From NCBI GenBank assembly GCA_006503475.1, contig RSEH01000013.1, positions 184,361 to 248,360 on the forward strand: a stretch of 64,000 bases of DNA. The letters are read 5' to 3'. The notes under the pieces are model-generated. The model searched no databases. It was not told the DNA's origin and worked only from the letters and a program-made list of their open reading frames with translations. The DNA comes from Stentor roeselii. Lineage: Eukaryota > Ciliophora > Heterotrichea > Heterotrichida > Stentoridae. Below, piece by piece: positions 16,665 to 26,501 of this stretch (position 1 is its first letter; each line of letters opens with the position of its first letter). Both the position numbers and the translations under genes were made by a program.

Positions 16665-18635
16665 CTACAACCCTAGCTTTTCTGCAAAGGCTTGTTCAGA
16701 GTTTTTATGTTTTTTTGCCAGGTTTTTGATCCTTTCACTCGCTTTCGCCCTTTCAATTCCAAAATTTTTTTCCAGTCGTTTTTTTTCAGCCTTGTCAGAA
16801 ACATTGAGAAGTTTCTGTTCTCGGTCCATTTCCAATTTTTCCTCCTGGTCAAGTAAGTCCTGCATTTCTTTGACATTTTTAGCTTTAAGGTCTTCAAGTT
16901 TCATTCTAAGTTCATCTTGTTTATTTTTCATTTCTTCAAATTTTTGGTTTTCTGGATTTTTTTTGATTTTTGGGAGTTTTTCTTTACTTTTAGCAGAAGC
17001 AAGATTTTCCTGTGACTTGTTATCACTGACAGAGACCTGTTGACTGAGCATTCCAGAGAACATTGAAGAGTATTCTTTGAGGTTTCCTTTTTTTTTCTTG
17101 ACCTGTTCGAAAACTGCGAGGATTCTCATTTTTTCCGCTTCAGCTTTTTCCCTTTTTTTCCTTCTTTCTTCCATGATAGACTCTTTCATACTCTTGAGCT
17201 TTTCGACGCGTTCGTAGTCTTCTTGGATCCTTTCAAGGACTTCTTCTTTGTGATACTCCTGTTGCCTCATGATGCGAGTCATGTTGTCTTTTTTGTCAGC
17301 TCTTTTGACCTCTTCGTATTCTTTTTTAGTTTTAATCAATTGTTCCTTCTCTTCCATGCGTTTTTTTACCATAAGTTCTTCAGTCTCGCGCTTTTTCAAG
17401 GCTTTTTGCTTTCTGATCTCTTCAAGTTCTTCATTTTTTCGCCTTGCAAGTTCAGCTTGTTCATTTCTAATTTCGTCTTCTTCACGTTTTTTCTTCATTT
17501 CAGCCTCTTTTTTCCTTAGCTGCTCCTGTGTCCGTTTTTCGGCTTCTTCAGAAGCCTTTAGCAGGTCTTCTCGTCTTTTAAGTTCGAGTAGCTGGTTAAG
17601 TTCTTGCACTCTTTTAATATCCTGCACTTTTTGATCAGCTTTTTTAGCGGCTTCGATTTTTGCGAGTTCTCGAGCTTCTTCCATTTGTTTTCGCTTTTTT
17701 TCTGTGGCTTCTTGACGGTCTTGGAAGACTTTCCGGTTGTGGTCGAGGACTTTTGCGAGGTTGGACTTGGCCTGTTTGAGCTTTTCTTCTTTTTCTGATT
17801 GGATTTTCTGGTTTTCTTCAGCTTTTTCTTTCATTTTTTGAGTCATTACTTCTTTTCGTTTGTTTTCTCGGACTTCAAGTTCTTCTTTTTTTTCTTCAAC
17901 GATTTTTTTTTGGATCTGAAGCATTTCTTCAGTTCTTTTTCGGAATTCTTCTTGTTTTAGTTTTCTTTCGAGTTCTTTTTGTTTGTAGTCTTTTTTTCTT
18001 TCTTTTTCTCTGAGGTTGTCTTCTTTAAGTTTTTTTTGAGCTCTTTCGTATTCCTCAAGTGTTCTTTTTTTATTATCTTCCTCTTCTTTTTCCCTGATCA
18101 TTTTTTTCCTTTCTTCTTCTCTAAGACGTCTTTCATCTTGTTCTTTTCTTTTTTTCATGATTTCCTTTCTTCTGTTTTCCTCTCTTTCCTTGGCCTTATC
18201 TGCTTTTTCTTCATTTTTCTTTCGCAAGTCTTCCATTCTGAGTTCATAGTCAATAAGCTGCTGAAGTTCCTGTTGTTGTCTTCTTTCAAACTTTTCTAAC
18301 TGCCTTCTTTCTCGATCGACCATATCACCTGAGTTAACCGAAACGCCTTGATTGGACTTTTCATGTTTGGACTTCATGTCAATGTCATTGATTTTTGAGT
18401 ACTCTTCCTTCACCCACTTCAGATATTCTAGTCTTTTCTGCTCAGCAAAAGCGAACCTTTGCTTTGCAGTCTCTTCGTCCATGCCTTTTGTCATAAAAGT
18501 CGATAACGGGTGATGGACAAGTTCAGATTCTATTATTCCTAAACGCTTCAAAGCCTTTTTTGACTTGGGAGTCAACTGAGGCACTGAAGTCATCATTGTG
18601 TCGATGTTTTCTAGAGAAATATAGGTTTTGGACAT
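16665..18635 (-). CDS. Long coiled-coil protein (Lys/Glu/Arg-rich)
   Basis: 656 residues, one exon. After a 90-residue N-terminal region (with SKKALKRLGIIESELVHHPL and AKQRFAFAEQKRLEYLKWV) the protein is almost uninterrupted charged heptads from about residue 100 to the end, of the trichohyalin-like type. Such single-helix or coiled-coil proteins are common in ciliate cortex, cilia and basal-body structures, but none is diagnostic. The antisense strand yields several long phantom ORFs because of the repetitive codon mix. Function unknown; cytoskeletal role inferred. Confidence 0.8.
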   Translation of the reverse strand: MSKTYISLENIDTMMTSVPQLTPKSKKALKRLGIIESELVHHPLSTFMTKGMDEETAKQRFAFAEQKRLEYLKWVKEEYSKINDIDMKSKHEKSNQGVSVNSGDMVDRERRQLEKFERRQQQELQQLIDYELRMEDLRKKNEEKADKAKEREENRRKEIMKKRKEQDERRLREEERKKMIREKEEEDNKKRTLEEYERAQKKLKEDNLREKERKKDYKQKELERKLKQEEFRKRTEEMLQIQKKIVEEKKEELEVRENKRKEVMTQKMKEKAEENQKIQSEKEEKLKQAKSNLAKVLDHNRKVFQDRQEATEKKRKQMEEARELAKIEAAKKADQKVQDIKRVQELNQLLELKRREDLLKASEEAEKRTQEQLRKKEAEMKKKREEDEIRNEQAELARRKNEELEEIRKQKALKKRETEELMVKKRMEEKEQLIKTKKEYEEVKRADKKDNMTRIMRQQEYHKEEVLERIQEDYERVEKLKSMKESIMEERRKKREKAEAEKMRILAVFEQVKKKKGNLKEYSSMFSGMLSQQVSVSDNKSQENLASAKSKEKLPKIKKNPENQKFEEMKNKQDELRMKLEDLKAKNVKEMQDLLDQEEKLEMDREQKLLNVSDKAEKKRLEKNFGIERAKASERIKNLAKKHKNSEQAFAEKLGL

Positions 18636-18839
18636 ATTGGTTTATAGTGTTTGCTAGTTTGAATGTGAAAAACTTGAGGAAATTTAAAAGTGACTGGGAA
18701 AGGTCATTATTGATTGTGTGGAAATTATTAGAAAATTTTGAAATTATTGAAAGATTTCAGTAAATCTAAAATAAAAAAATCGAGGATAAGAAAAATTTGT
18801 TATCTATTCATTTAAATGAAATTTAAACTTCATATAAAA

Positions 18840-20309
18840 ATGGGCTGCTGCTCTTCTTCAACTCCAGAAACCTGTCTCTTGATCCAACGCGGTGAAAGTC
18901 AAGAAAGTCTTCAGTCTTTCCGTCAACAGATAAGAACTTCTGCTTCAATTCGAGAAAGTTTCACAATAATCAAAACATTAGGCAGCGGGTCTTTAGGTTC
19001 AGTGTTTTTAGTGAAGGACAAGCGAACAGGCTTAGAAAGAGCTGCAAAAGAACTGGTTAAGTCTTTGATGGACGATAAGGCTCTTGAGTCATTTTTTGCG
19101 GAGTTGTTTATTTTGAAACATTTGGTGAATGATATTTAGGACCATCCTAGTATTATGAGGGTTTATGATGTGATTGAAACTTCGACTAGGGTTTATGTTA
19201 TTTCGGAGTATCTTTCTGGAGGACAGCTCTTTGAGAAACTTGCGCAGAATGGGGGCACTACTGAAAGACTCGCTGCTAGGTACTTGCTTGATATTATTCT
19301 TGCCTTGAACTATTGTCATAAACGAGGAATTATTCATCAGGATATCAAACCTGAAAATTTGTTGTTCGAGTCTGATGCACCTGATGCTCATTTGAAAATC
19401 GTAGACTTTGGGATTTCCAGGATTAATAAAACTGGTGTCATGCAACTTTCAGTAGGTGCAGTCGAATACATGGCTCCAGAGCGATTCAGAGGTCAAGTAA
19501 CCTTCAAATCCGACATCTGGAGTGCAGGCGTGATTCTCTTCACAATGCTTAGCGGCCGTCCTCCCTTCCACTCATCAACCGACGCTGAAACAATGAGTCT
19601 AATCTCATCAACAGAGGTGATCTTCAAGCAAGGTCCAGTCTGGAACAACATAAGCCAAGAAGCAAAAGACCTTTTAACTCGAATGTTAAAAAAAGAGCCA
19701 AAAGAAAGACCGACAGCTGAAGAAGTCCTTTCAAACAAATGGCTAGTGAGTTACACAAGAAGCACAATAAACGACTGTCAAATTTCTCCAGACGTATTAA
19801 AAAACCTAGAAATGTTTCACGTAATTTCCAATCAGGCGAAAAACAAACTTCAAAAATCAATTTTTTCTTTCATCTCCGGACAAGTGATGACTTCCATCGA
19901 GAAGCAGAAACTCACAGACATGTTCATCTCTCTCGATAAAAACGGCGACGGGACTCTGAGTCGAGAAGAAATCGAAGACGGCTACGACGCGCTCGGCATT
20001 CCAGCGCCTATCAGTTTAAAGGACTTGTTGAAAAAGCTTGATGGAGACGGGAACGGCAGTATTAACTACAACGATTTCTTGACTGCTTCACAGGACTGGT
20101 CTAAAGTAAGTTATCAAAAAGAACTAGAAGGCGTTTTTAGGTTATATGACAGTGCTGGTGATGGCATCGTCGCTGTTGAAGAACTGAAAAAAGCTATTCC
20201 TGGAATTCAGGATTCTGAGTGGGATGAGTTTTTGTCGGAAGCTGATACGAATTGTGATGGATTTCTTAGCTTTGAAGAACTTAAGAATTATTTGACTAAA
20301 AGACAGTAA
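18840..20309 (+). CDS. Calcium-dependent protein kinase (CDPK), N-acylated, with HQD catalytic loop
   Basis: 484 residues across one 15-nt intron (19125-19139), which restores ILKHL|DHPSIMRVYDV. Start at ATG 18840 gives MGCCSSS, a myristoylation/palmitoylation signal; an ATG eight codons upstream would bury it. Kinase features: glycine loop GSGSLGSV, Lys in AAKELV, catalytic loop HQDIKPEN (most CDPKs have HRD), DFG, then VEYMAPERF. C-terminal EF-hands: DKNGDGTLSREE and DGDGNGSINYND are canonical, DSAGDGIVAVEE lacks a good third ligand, DTNCDGFLSFEE is good. CDPKs couple calcium to phosphorylation in ciliates, plants and apicomplexans. The HRD Arg normally reads activation-lip phosphorylation; CDPKs often do not need that, so activity is likely kept. 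Its stop abuts that of the next gene directly. Confidence 0.93.
19125..19139 (+). other. 15-nt intron (CDPK gene at 18840)
   Basis: GTGAATGATATTTAG, phase 0; contains the in-frame TAG that would otherwise truncate the kinase after the alpha-C helix. Confidence 0.92.
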
Positions 20310-21209
20310 TTAAAAGGGTTTTTTTCGAAGCGCTTTTGAAGACTCTTCAGAACCGAAGCTTAGTTTGAAGTTGTCTTCGAAGGAATGACTTGAGACTCCG
20401 TTTCGAACCTGCTCGGAAATTAGGAATGAAGAGTCTAAACGATTTTCAAGGGTTTTTGTTTTTTCTTGAAGAGATTTCACGTCGCTGAATAGCAGATGTT
20501 GGGCTTTGCTGTATTTTTTTAAAAGGTTGCTGATATTTTCTAATGATTTGGAAAAAGCTGATGGCTCTTGAGGATCTTTAGGATGGTTTTCTTGTTGTTT
20601 TAGTTTTTCTGCTGTGTTTATCACGATTTTTTGGAGTTTTTCTTGAACTTCAGAAAATTCTTCGAGTTTTTTTTTTAGGTTTTCTGGGGATTTTGAAGAA
20701 AGGCGGATTTTTGACCTGAGTTCCTGAAACTGCTGAGAAATCAAATCTTCAGTTTTGCGGTTTTTTTTAAATTTTTCTTCGAAATTTTTGATTTTTTCAT
20801 CAAATCCTCTGACTTTTCGATCAAATTCAACAAATTTGTCATTAATAAACTCAATGATTTTTTTTTCACTTTTTTCAATCATTTTCTCAACTTTCATAGT
20901 AAAATCTTGAAAACTTTCAATTCCAGGGCCATCCTGATTTTTTTTATTAAAAACCGTTTGCAACTCAATAATTTTATCGATTTTATTGATTTTCGTGATA
21001 GTATCAAAAATATCAAATCCTTCAGTAGTCTGAAGTTTAACCTGCCTTGCCAGGTTAACAATTCGATCTTCTAAAATATTAACCTGACTCTGCAATTCCG
21101 AAATTCTATCCCTTTGCACTCCATTCAAAACAGCTTCAACGACTTGAGCCTTTGCCGGACTTTTATTCCTTTCGCGGTATTTTTCCCAGTAACTTTGAAC
21201 ACTTGACAT
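20310..21209 (-). CDS. Coiled-coil protein, ~299 aa
   Basis: 299 residues, one exon, dominated by heptad-repeat helices (about 30-250) with short breaks; the C-terminus is Ser-rich (SSHSFEDNFKLSFGSEES). No catalytic domain. It resembles in style the proteins at 25581 and 30176, which also have Ser/Pro-containing ends around coiled coils, suggesting structural cortical or ciliary proteins. The stop codon (20310-20312) touches the CDPK stop (20307-20309) and the start is 14 bp from that of COG7. Confidence 0.75.
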   Translation of the reverse strand: MSSVQSYWEKYRERNKSPAKAQVVEAVLNGVQRDRISELQSQVNILEDRIVNLARQVKLQTTEGFDIFDTITKINKIDKIIELQTVFNKKNQDGPGIESFQDFTMKVEKMIEKSEKKIIEFINDKFVEFDRKVRGFDEKIKNFEEKFKKNRKTEDLISQQFQELRSKIRLSSKSPENLKKKLEEFSEVQEKLQKIVINTAEKLKQQENHPKDPQEPSAFSKSLENISNLLKKYSKAQHLLFSDVKSLQEKTKTLENRLDSSFLISEQVRNGVSSHSFEDNFKLSFGSEESSKALRKKPF

Positions 21210-21223
21210 ATTATAAGCAATAA

Positions 21224-23200
21224 ATGGACTCCTTGTTGAACCAGGAAACAGACATCATCGAATGGCTGAACATTTTAATCCGTAATCCAGAAACTGCAGA
21301 GCAAGACCTGAGCACTCTTTCAATAAAACTTCAGCTGATCGAGCAAGACCTGGAACTTGGTTTGGACTACTTGAGTTATGGAGTCCATTCAACGATGCAA
21401 GCTTTGAAATGTGAAGTTGAAGCCATTCATCGACAGACTTTGGACCTGGTGCAAGACTCGCAAGTCATCTCGAAGACCTTGTCGTCGATTTACACTCCTG
21501 AAATCACTGAACTTAGACAAGACCATTCAGCTCTGGCCATTGTTCAGAAGTCGAAACAGGCTTTGAAGGAAATCGAAGATCTTGACTTGAAATTGATAAA
21601 AGCTGGTGAAGTTACTCGACATTACTCTGAAGATTCTGTTATTATTGTTAAAGAACTTTTTGAGATATTAAAAAAAATTCAGAATGTGGAGAAGTACCTT
21701 GAATATCAAGAACGTATTTTAAGAGTTGTTGAGAATTTTGATAGGACTTTAACTGAAATTTGCTTTCTTGCTTGTAAGGAGGTGAATATCTCTCAGTTGA
21801 AAAAAGTTAGAAATGGATTTGAAAGCTTTGAAAACCTTTCGAAGTTTAATGAAATCCTTTATGCTTGCAGACTTGAAGCTCTTCCTAGTGAGTTATTCGA
21901 GAACTCATCCGAAGGCTTTGAAGAACTTTCAAAATTAATCACGAAAGAAGTGATTTTATTCCAAGAAGTGACTTCAGATCACGAAAATATTTTACTGAGT
22001 TTTATCCACAGTTTTTTACATAAAATCAAATTTTTAACAGGCTTCGAAGATCTTCAAGTCGAAAAATCTCTTCAAATTTTCGAATCCTTTTTAACTTTCA
22101 GCAGAAAACTAAAGGACCACCTTGGTTCCGTGGCAAGTCTTTCAGATTTTTTAGAAGTTTTCACTCTTCGAGTGAAAACCGAAGAACTTTATCTGAAAAA
22201 CATTCAAAAACTCTTCTTTAGACCTGTTTCACTTCAAAGTTGGACAAGTGAAACAAAGAAGATTGTTCGAGCTTTAGAAGAGTCTTGGAATCGGTCTTTA
22301 ATCATCAGTTTCGGGACTTGCGGGTTTGACTGGGCTCGAATGGCTGAAGACGTCTTGGCCGAGCAGTTCAAACTATTGAACTCGAACTACTCAAACATCA
22401 CCAACATCGCTTTAGACACAGAAAATGCAGAAAAGACCAGATTTCAATGGACCAACTGTAACAAATTCATACAAGTTTTCGAGGAAATTCTTGAAATTTA
22501 CTCAGTTGTTGAAGAACTTTCAGTAAAATGTAGAAATTCATATCTGCAAAATATGACCACTTCTTATTTCAACCCTTCAATGGAAATTAATAAAGACTTT
22601 CAAACTATTTTAATGAAAAAATTCCCAAGTTTATTGAAAAATAATCAAGGATTTATCAGCTTTTTAAGAGAAGGAGGAGTATTCTTCGCGAAGTCTCTAG
22701 AAAATGTTGAAAAAGAACTGGAGATTTGCAAGGGTTTCATTGAAAAGCTGTTAATGACAGGGATCAGCGCTGAGATCAGTTCTTATTCAGAGCTTGACTT
22801 GTTTAAAGCTGCTGAGACAATATTTTCAGTGAGTCCAAGCCAGGTGATCACGAAATGTGGAGAACATGTTTTAGAGATGCTTCAGAATTTAATAGTGAAA
22901 GATGACGAGTTATACTTCAAAGCATTTTCAATTATTTACGCAACGAAGCCAAGTCAGGACCTGCCTCATTCACACGCTTTACATTTTTGGGTGATGGGCT
23001 TTGTTTCTAGATTTTTGAAGATGTTCATGATGAAAGTTTCGAAGATTTCAGGAGCGACTTCCCAGGGCAAGAAGCAGTTGCAGGCTGACGTGGAGTACTT
23101 GTTTAACCTGTTCAACACCCTAGGACTTCTCAGACAAGACGACGGGTCATTCGCGAGAAACTTGATTTCACTAAAGCAAAAGTTAAGCCAGTCAATATGA
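21224..23200 (+). CDS. COG7: COG7, conserved oligomeric Golgi complex subunit 7
   Basis: 658 residues, one exon (animal COG7 about 770). The N-terminus fits the family: a short 'F..DIIEWLN' segment, then 'LSIKLQLIEQDLELGLDYLS', matching the COG7 'MKLQLFIQEVN' helix, followed by a long helical-bundle region. Later parts are helical without motifs, as usual for CATCHR tethers. COG is an eight-subunit complex that tethers retrograde vesicles at the Golgi; lobe B contains COG5-8. Divergent from the coiled-coil gene with 14 bp between starts, so a shared promoter is likely. Confidence 0.8.
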   Translation: MDSLLNQETDIIEWLNILIRNPETAEQDLSTLSIKLQLIEQDLELGLDYLSYGVHSTMQALKCEVEAIHRQTLDLVQDSQVISKTLSSIYTPEITELRQDHSALAIVQKSKQALKEIEDLDLKLIKAGEVTRHYSEDSVIIVKELFEILKKIQNVEKYLEYQERILRVVENFDRTLTEICFLACKEVNISQLKKVRNGFESFENLSKFNEILYACRLEALPSELFENSSEGFEELSKLITKEVILFQEVTSDHENILLSFIHSFLHKIKFLTGFEDLQVEKSLQIFESFLTFSRKLKDHLGSVASLSDFLEVFTLRVKTEELYLKNIQKLFFRPVSLQSWTSETKKIVRALEESWNRSLIISFGTCGFDWARMAEDVLAEQFKLLNSNYSNITNIALDTENAEKTRFQWTNCNKFIQVFEEILEIYSVVEELSVKCRNSYLQNMTTSYFNPSMEINKDFQTILMKKFPSLLKNNQGFISFLREGGVFFAKSLENVEKELEICKGFIEKLLMTGISAEISSYSELDLFKAAETIFSVSPSQVITKCGEHVLEMLQNLIVKDDELYFKAFSIIYATKPSQDLPHSHALHFWVMGFVSRFLKMFMMKVSKISGATSQGKKQLQADVEYLFNLFNTLGLLRQDDGSFARNLISLKQKLSQSI

Positions 23201-23265
23201 TTGAAAATCTTGTCATTAACCTAAATCTAAAACCTTTCAATCCTCAAAGATTTCTATTATAAACA

Positions 23266-23784
23266 ATGACCTCCAACTCTTTTTTCGACCCTTCCTTGAA
23301 ATTAATCAAAATTTCAGTTTGTTTCAACGAGTCCAGCTGGTTCTCTCTACAAGTTCCAACTTCTTTCTCAATATTTCAGCTAAAACAACTGATTTGTCAA
23401 CAGCAAGACCTGACCCCTTTAAAAACCCGTCTACGTCTTATAGAAGAAAATTCAGGAATCACTGCATTCAAGGTACTTAAAGAGTCACTTCTCATTCAAG
23501 ACTCTTTAAAAGACGGCAGCAAAGTCGCCCTTGACAAGCAAGCCAAACGAGTTGTGCGATTCGTGGAAAGTGACGAGGAAGAAGACAAAGTGGTAGAAAT
23601 TTCTCTGAAAAACAAGGGCTCGACGGGTATTTCTTAGACAGTCCCTTCAACCAGCTGTCCTTCTGACCATCAAGACTTGTCAGAAATTGAAGAAGTTCTA
23701 AAGAAAGGCAAGAAGGTCAAGTTAAGGATAAAGTCTTTGTCGTTGATTTTTAAAGACTTGAAAGCGTTGAAAGCGCGATTTTAA
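23266..23784 (+). CDS. Small protein with ubiquitin-like (coilin-N-like) fold
   Basis: A 15-nt intron (23627-23641) removes a TAG and adds about 45 residues, giving 167. The N-terminal half alternates strands and helix in the order of a ubiquitin fold: 'SLQVPTSFSIFQLKQLICQQ' then 'TRLRLIEE' and 'LKDGSKVALD'. The last is reminiscent of the coilin N-terminal domain ('..V.D.D.L.V.L..'). Then an acidic patch (ESDEEEDK) and a basic C-terminus (KKGKKVKLRIKSLS). A nuclear or RNP role is possible but unproven. Converges with the tiny gene at 23802 (17-bp gap). Confidence 0.65.
23627..23641 (+). other. 15-nt intron (ubiquitin-fold gene)
   Basis: GTATTTCTTAGACAG, phase 1 (G|TC, Val). It ends in CAG and contains an internal TAG; removal extends the reading frame to TAA 23782-23784. 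Confidence 0.8.
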
Positions 23785-23801
23785 GTTGCTCTATTAACTA
23801 G

Positions 23802-24017
23802 TTAGTCTTCGAGGTCTTCTCCTTCTTGACGCTTTGGAACTCCTCGCGGTGGAGGGTTGATCACGTAGGCGTTGATGTTTTTAAACCCGGTTTCGAAGAT
23901 CCAATAGACTGATTAAGGCTTACCCATGAGACCGACGCTTGGCAGCCAGCCGACACCTTTGTAAATGTTGTACTTGTATCTTTGAGCACGTTGAAAAATA
24001 AATGTTTCCAGCCGCAT
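23802..24017 (-). CDS. 66-aa membrane-type microprotein, visible only after intron removal
   Basis: ATG 24017 to TAA 23802-23804 with a 15-nt intron at 23909-23923 gives 66 residues. The protein starts MRLETFIFQRAQRYKYNIYK, then has a hydrophobic stretch GWLPSVGLMVYWIFE and a polar, Pro/Arg-rich tail ending EGEDLED. A basic amphipathic start, one short membrane span and an acidic tail resemble accessory subunits of mitochondrial or ER membrane complexes, but I cannot name one. GC content and codon use match neighbouring genes. Both halves are too short for ordinary ORF calling. Confidence 0.7.
23909..23923 (-). other. 15-nt intron (66-aa gene)
   Basis: Minus strand GTAAGCCTTAATCAG, phase 1; removal eliminates TAA and joins GLM to VYWIFE. 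Confidence 0.8.
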
Positions 24018-24033
24018 ATTTATAAGTTTTCAT

Positions 24034-24240
24034 TATGAATTTAACTAGAGAAACTTGGATTATTGGAGATCTTGGTTAAGAGTTGAGGTCTTTTCAAGAA
24101 TGATGAATCTTTCAGTATGATCAAGAAGGATTTAACTTATTAAATGTACAAAAGATGAATTTAGATAATATGAGAAAGAAGATGGTTTTATCGAAATCGA
24201 AGGAGTTGAAATTAGATTGAGTTGATTTTATTTTTAGATT
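24034..24240 (+). pseudogene. Degenerate copy B of the small family seen at 593
   Basis: In shifting frames the block GLFKNDESFSMIKK is followed by EKEDGFIEIEGVEIRLS, matching copy A blocks FGFKNDNFNIKKL and ENESGLIIFE in order and spacing. Several stops and at least one frameshift separate the blocks. The shared 12-base core lies at 24093-24104 (656-667 in copy A). Confidence 0.4.
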
Positions 24241-24664
24241 TGGTTTTAAGTAATGGTTTATTGGATATATGTTTAGAGTTGCCTTTAGCTAAAAATAATC
24301 TTTTATAAGTGACTAATTTAGATATGTAGCAAATTATATTTCTACTTAAATTATATGTTCATTATAAATTCTATTAATCAAACCTTGCACCCAGCTATTG
24401 AAAGTTCTCAAATAAAAAAATTTCTAAACAGTATTCATAGTAAATAATAAACTGAGTTATCCATCTGAATTCAAATAAATCACTTTCAATTCAGCTTGCT
24501 TAATCATCATATTTTTGTAATTTTCCTAAATTTTAACCTAAACTAAAATATCGAATTCTAATTAAAATATACCATTGAAGATTAACATCATACCCTAATT
24601 CCTTAAAAAAAAACCAAATCTCTAAACAAACCAAGATAACCTTCTCGATAAATGTCCTCTAAAA
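24241..24664. other. AT-rich spacer, no gene seen
   Basis: About 420 bases upstream of the oxidoreductase; no repeats or RNA genes recognised. Confidence 0.6.
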
Positions 24665-25570
24665 ATGAAAGCAATTCAGATCTTATCATCAGGATCAAAG
24701 CCAGAATTGTCAAATGTTCCTCTTCCAAAACGACTTTCACACCAAGTCATGGTAAAGACTCACTTCTCACCAATTCACCCATGGGACCTTAACCCTCATC
24801 AAAAGATCAGATCTTTGATGTTGGGTCAGGAAGGTTCAGGCGAAATAGTAGAAAGTGAAAACTCGAACTTGATAGGAAAGCGATGCGCGTTTTTTCAACC
24901 TTGGGGCTCATTTGCTGAATTCGTTGTTCCAAGGTCTTATTTCGTCTTACCTGATGATTTGACCTCAGAGCAAGCTGCTCTTCTCAACTTTATCCCTTTG
25001 ACTGCCCTGGCCTTGCATAAGATGACATTTGGAAAGACTTTTATTTTAAGTGGTGCGAATTCCGCACTGGGGAAGATACTTTTTAGAATCTCGAAGTACC
25101 AAAGGCCGATTTGCATTGTGAGGAATATGGACTCTAGACAGGAAATGATGCTTTTAGGTGCTGAGTTGGTGATTGATGAAACCAGGGGGTCATTCCACGA
25201 TTACCTCAACCTCATAGTCAAGGACTTGCTGCCATCACTCGCAATCGACCTGGTATCCGGCTATTTACCATCCTTACTTCTTCGCCTGATCTCAAACGGA
25301 GGAACAGTCTATCAAGTCGGTTCTCTTTCAAACCATCCAATATCCAACCTAGACCCAAAAGAGTTCATCCAAAACAAAAAGAACCTGACCTCCTTCTCCT
25401 TATCATCCTTCGAAAGTTCTCTTCCATCCTTTTACAAAGAAATCCTCTCCGAGCCCTCGATCTTCACGACTAAAATCAGCCAAGTCTTCAACATCAAAGA
25501 CTTCTCCACAGGACTCAGTCATTCAAAACGCAACGCGAAATCAGGAAAAGTCCTTTTAAAGTTCATTTAA
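24665..25570 (+). CDS. Medium-chain (MDR) quinone-oxidoreductase-like protein
   Basis: 301 residues, somewhat short for the family (about 325). The GroES-like N-terminal half has 'HPWDLN' and 'LGQEGSGEIVES'. The nucleotide-binding half has 'LIPLTALALHK', the diverged Rossmann turn 'LSGANSALGKILF' (normally GxGxxG/A), and ends 'KSGKVLLKFI', typical for zeta-crystallin-type quinone reductases and trans-2-enoyl reductases. No zinc-site cysteines. Likely an NADPH-dependent reductase of quinones or enones. The gene ends 10 bp from a convergent neighbour. Confidence 0.85.
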   Translation: MKAIQILSSGSKPELSNVPLPKRLSHQVMVKTHFSPIHPWDLNPHQKIRSLMLGQEGSGEIVESENSNLIGKRCAFFQPWGSFAEFVVPRSYFVLPDDLTSEQAALLNFIPLTALALHKMTFGKTFILSGANSALGKILFRISKYQRPICIVRNMDSRQEMMLLGAELVIDETRGSFHDYLNLIVKDLLPSLAIDLVSGYLPSLLLRLISNGGTVYQVGSLSNHPISNLDPKEFIQNKKNLTSFSLSSFESSLPSFYKEILSEPSIFTTKISQVFNIKDFSTGLSHSKRNAKSGKVLLKFI

Positions 25571-25580
25571 ATAATCTAGG

Positions 25581-26405
25581 CTAAAATTCCGAGCTGAGTC
25601 GATTTTTGACATAAGTCCTGTGATGGCTTTGAAGCTGGTTGAATCTTTCCTTGTTCCTCTCGCCGAGTTCCTTGAGACTTTTAAAGTTGAACTCGGTAGT
25701 GTCGAGTTCTTGGTTTTCAATTGCGGTTTCTTTGAGAACTGCCTGTTCTTTTTCAAGTTTTACGATGAGGTTGCTGATACTGTCAAGTTTTTGCTTTGGG
25801 CTGGGGAAATAAGAAGAGTAAGAGACCTTTGGAGATAAGTAGTCTTGAGAAAGAATTGACCCACGATGAGAACCGTGTTTTTTTAGAGGTTTTTTCGCTT
25901 TTTTCTTGATTAACTCGTTGCGTAACATGGCAATCATTCGGTCTTTTTCGTTTAAGAGGATTGAATAGTGTTGCTCTAGCTTTTCCAGTTGATTTTTATA
26001 AAAAATCGCTTTTTCGCTTTTGAAAGACTGGGATTTCAACTGCTTGGAATGAAGGGATTTGTTTTGAGAGGAAAGTAAATCGTTTTCTCTTTTTAGGTGA
26101 AGTAACTCGGATTCAAGAGAATTTTTGATTTTTGATAGGCTTTTGTCGAATTTTAGCTTTTCTTGTGCGTTTGAACGGATGTGCATTTCTTTTTCTTTTA
26201 GAACGAGTTCTAGCTGAGCTTTTAGGTAGTGGTTCTCTTTGCGGAGCTGTTGAAGTTCGACTTGATCTGGCTTTTCTGTGTCGATTACTGAGAATTTTGT
26301 TATTTTTACAAGGTCTGAGTTTTCTGAGTCGTTTAACAGTGTGTTGTAGGTTTGGCCTGGTGATGGGGTTCCGTTTGTTTCGTAGAAGTCACTGGATGAT
26401 GACAT
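25581..26405 (-). CDS. Coiled-coil protein, ~274 aa
   Basis: 274 residues: Ser-rich start (MSSSSDFYETNGTPSPGQTY), a coiled coil at about 50-185, a Lys-rich linker (KKKAKKPLKKHGSHRGS), a Ser/Tyr/Pro patch (YLSPKVSYSSYFPSPK) with SP sites that could be proline-directed kinase targets, and a second short coil. No enzyme domain. Probably a structural or scaffold protein. Confidence 0.75.
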   Translation of the reverse strand: MSSSSDFYETNGTPSPGQTYNTLLNDSENSDLVKITKFSVIDTEKPDQVELQQLRKENHYLKAQLELVLKEKEMHIRSNAQEKLKFDKSLSKIKNSLESELLHLKRENDLLSSQNKSLHSKQLKSQSFKSEKAIFYKNQLEKLEQHYSILLNEKDRMIAMLRNELIKKKAKKPLKKHGSHRGSILSQDYLSPKVSYSSYFPSPKQKLDSISNLIVKLEKEQAVLKETAIENQELDTTEFNFKSLKELGERNKERFNQLQSHHRTYVKNRLSSEF

Positions 26406-26501
26406 TTGTAATTAAGTTAGGATATTGGAAGATTTTAGATGATTTAGGAATTGAGATGGTTTTTTGATAATGATTTCAAGTTTGCTCTTGAAGTGGTTTT
26501 T

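Noticed and set aside
17223-18299. Several long + strand Phe/Ser-rich ORFs
   Set aside because: They are the antisense shadow of the Lys/Glu-rich coiled-coil gene.
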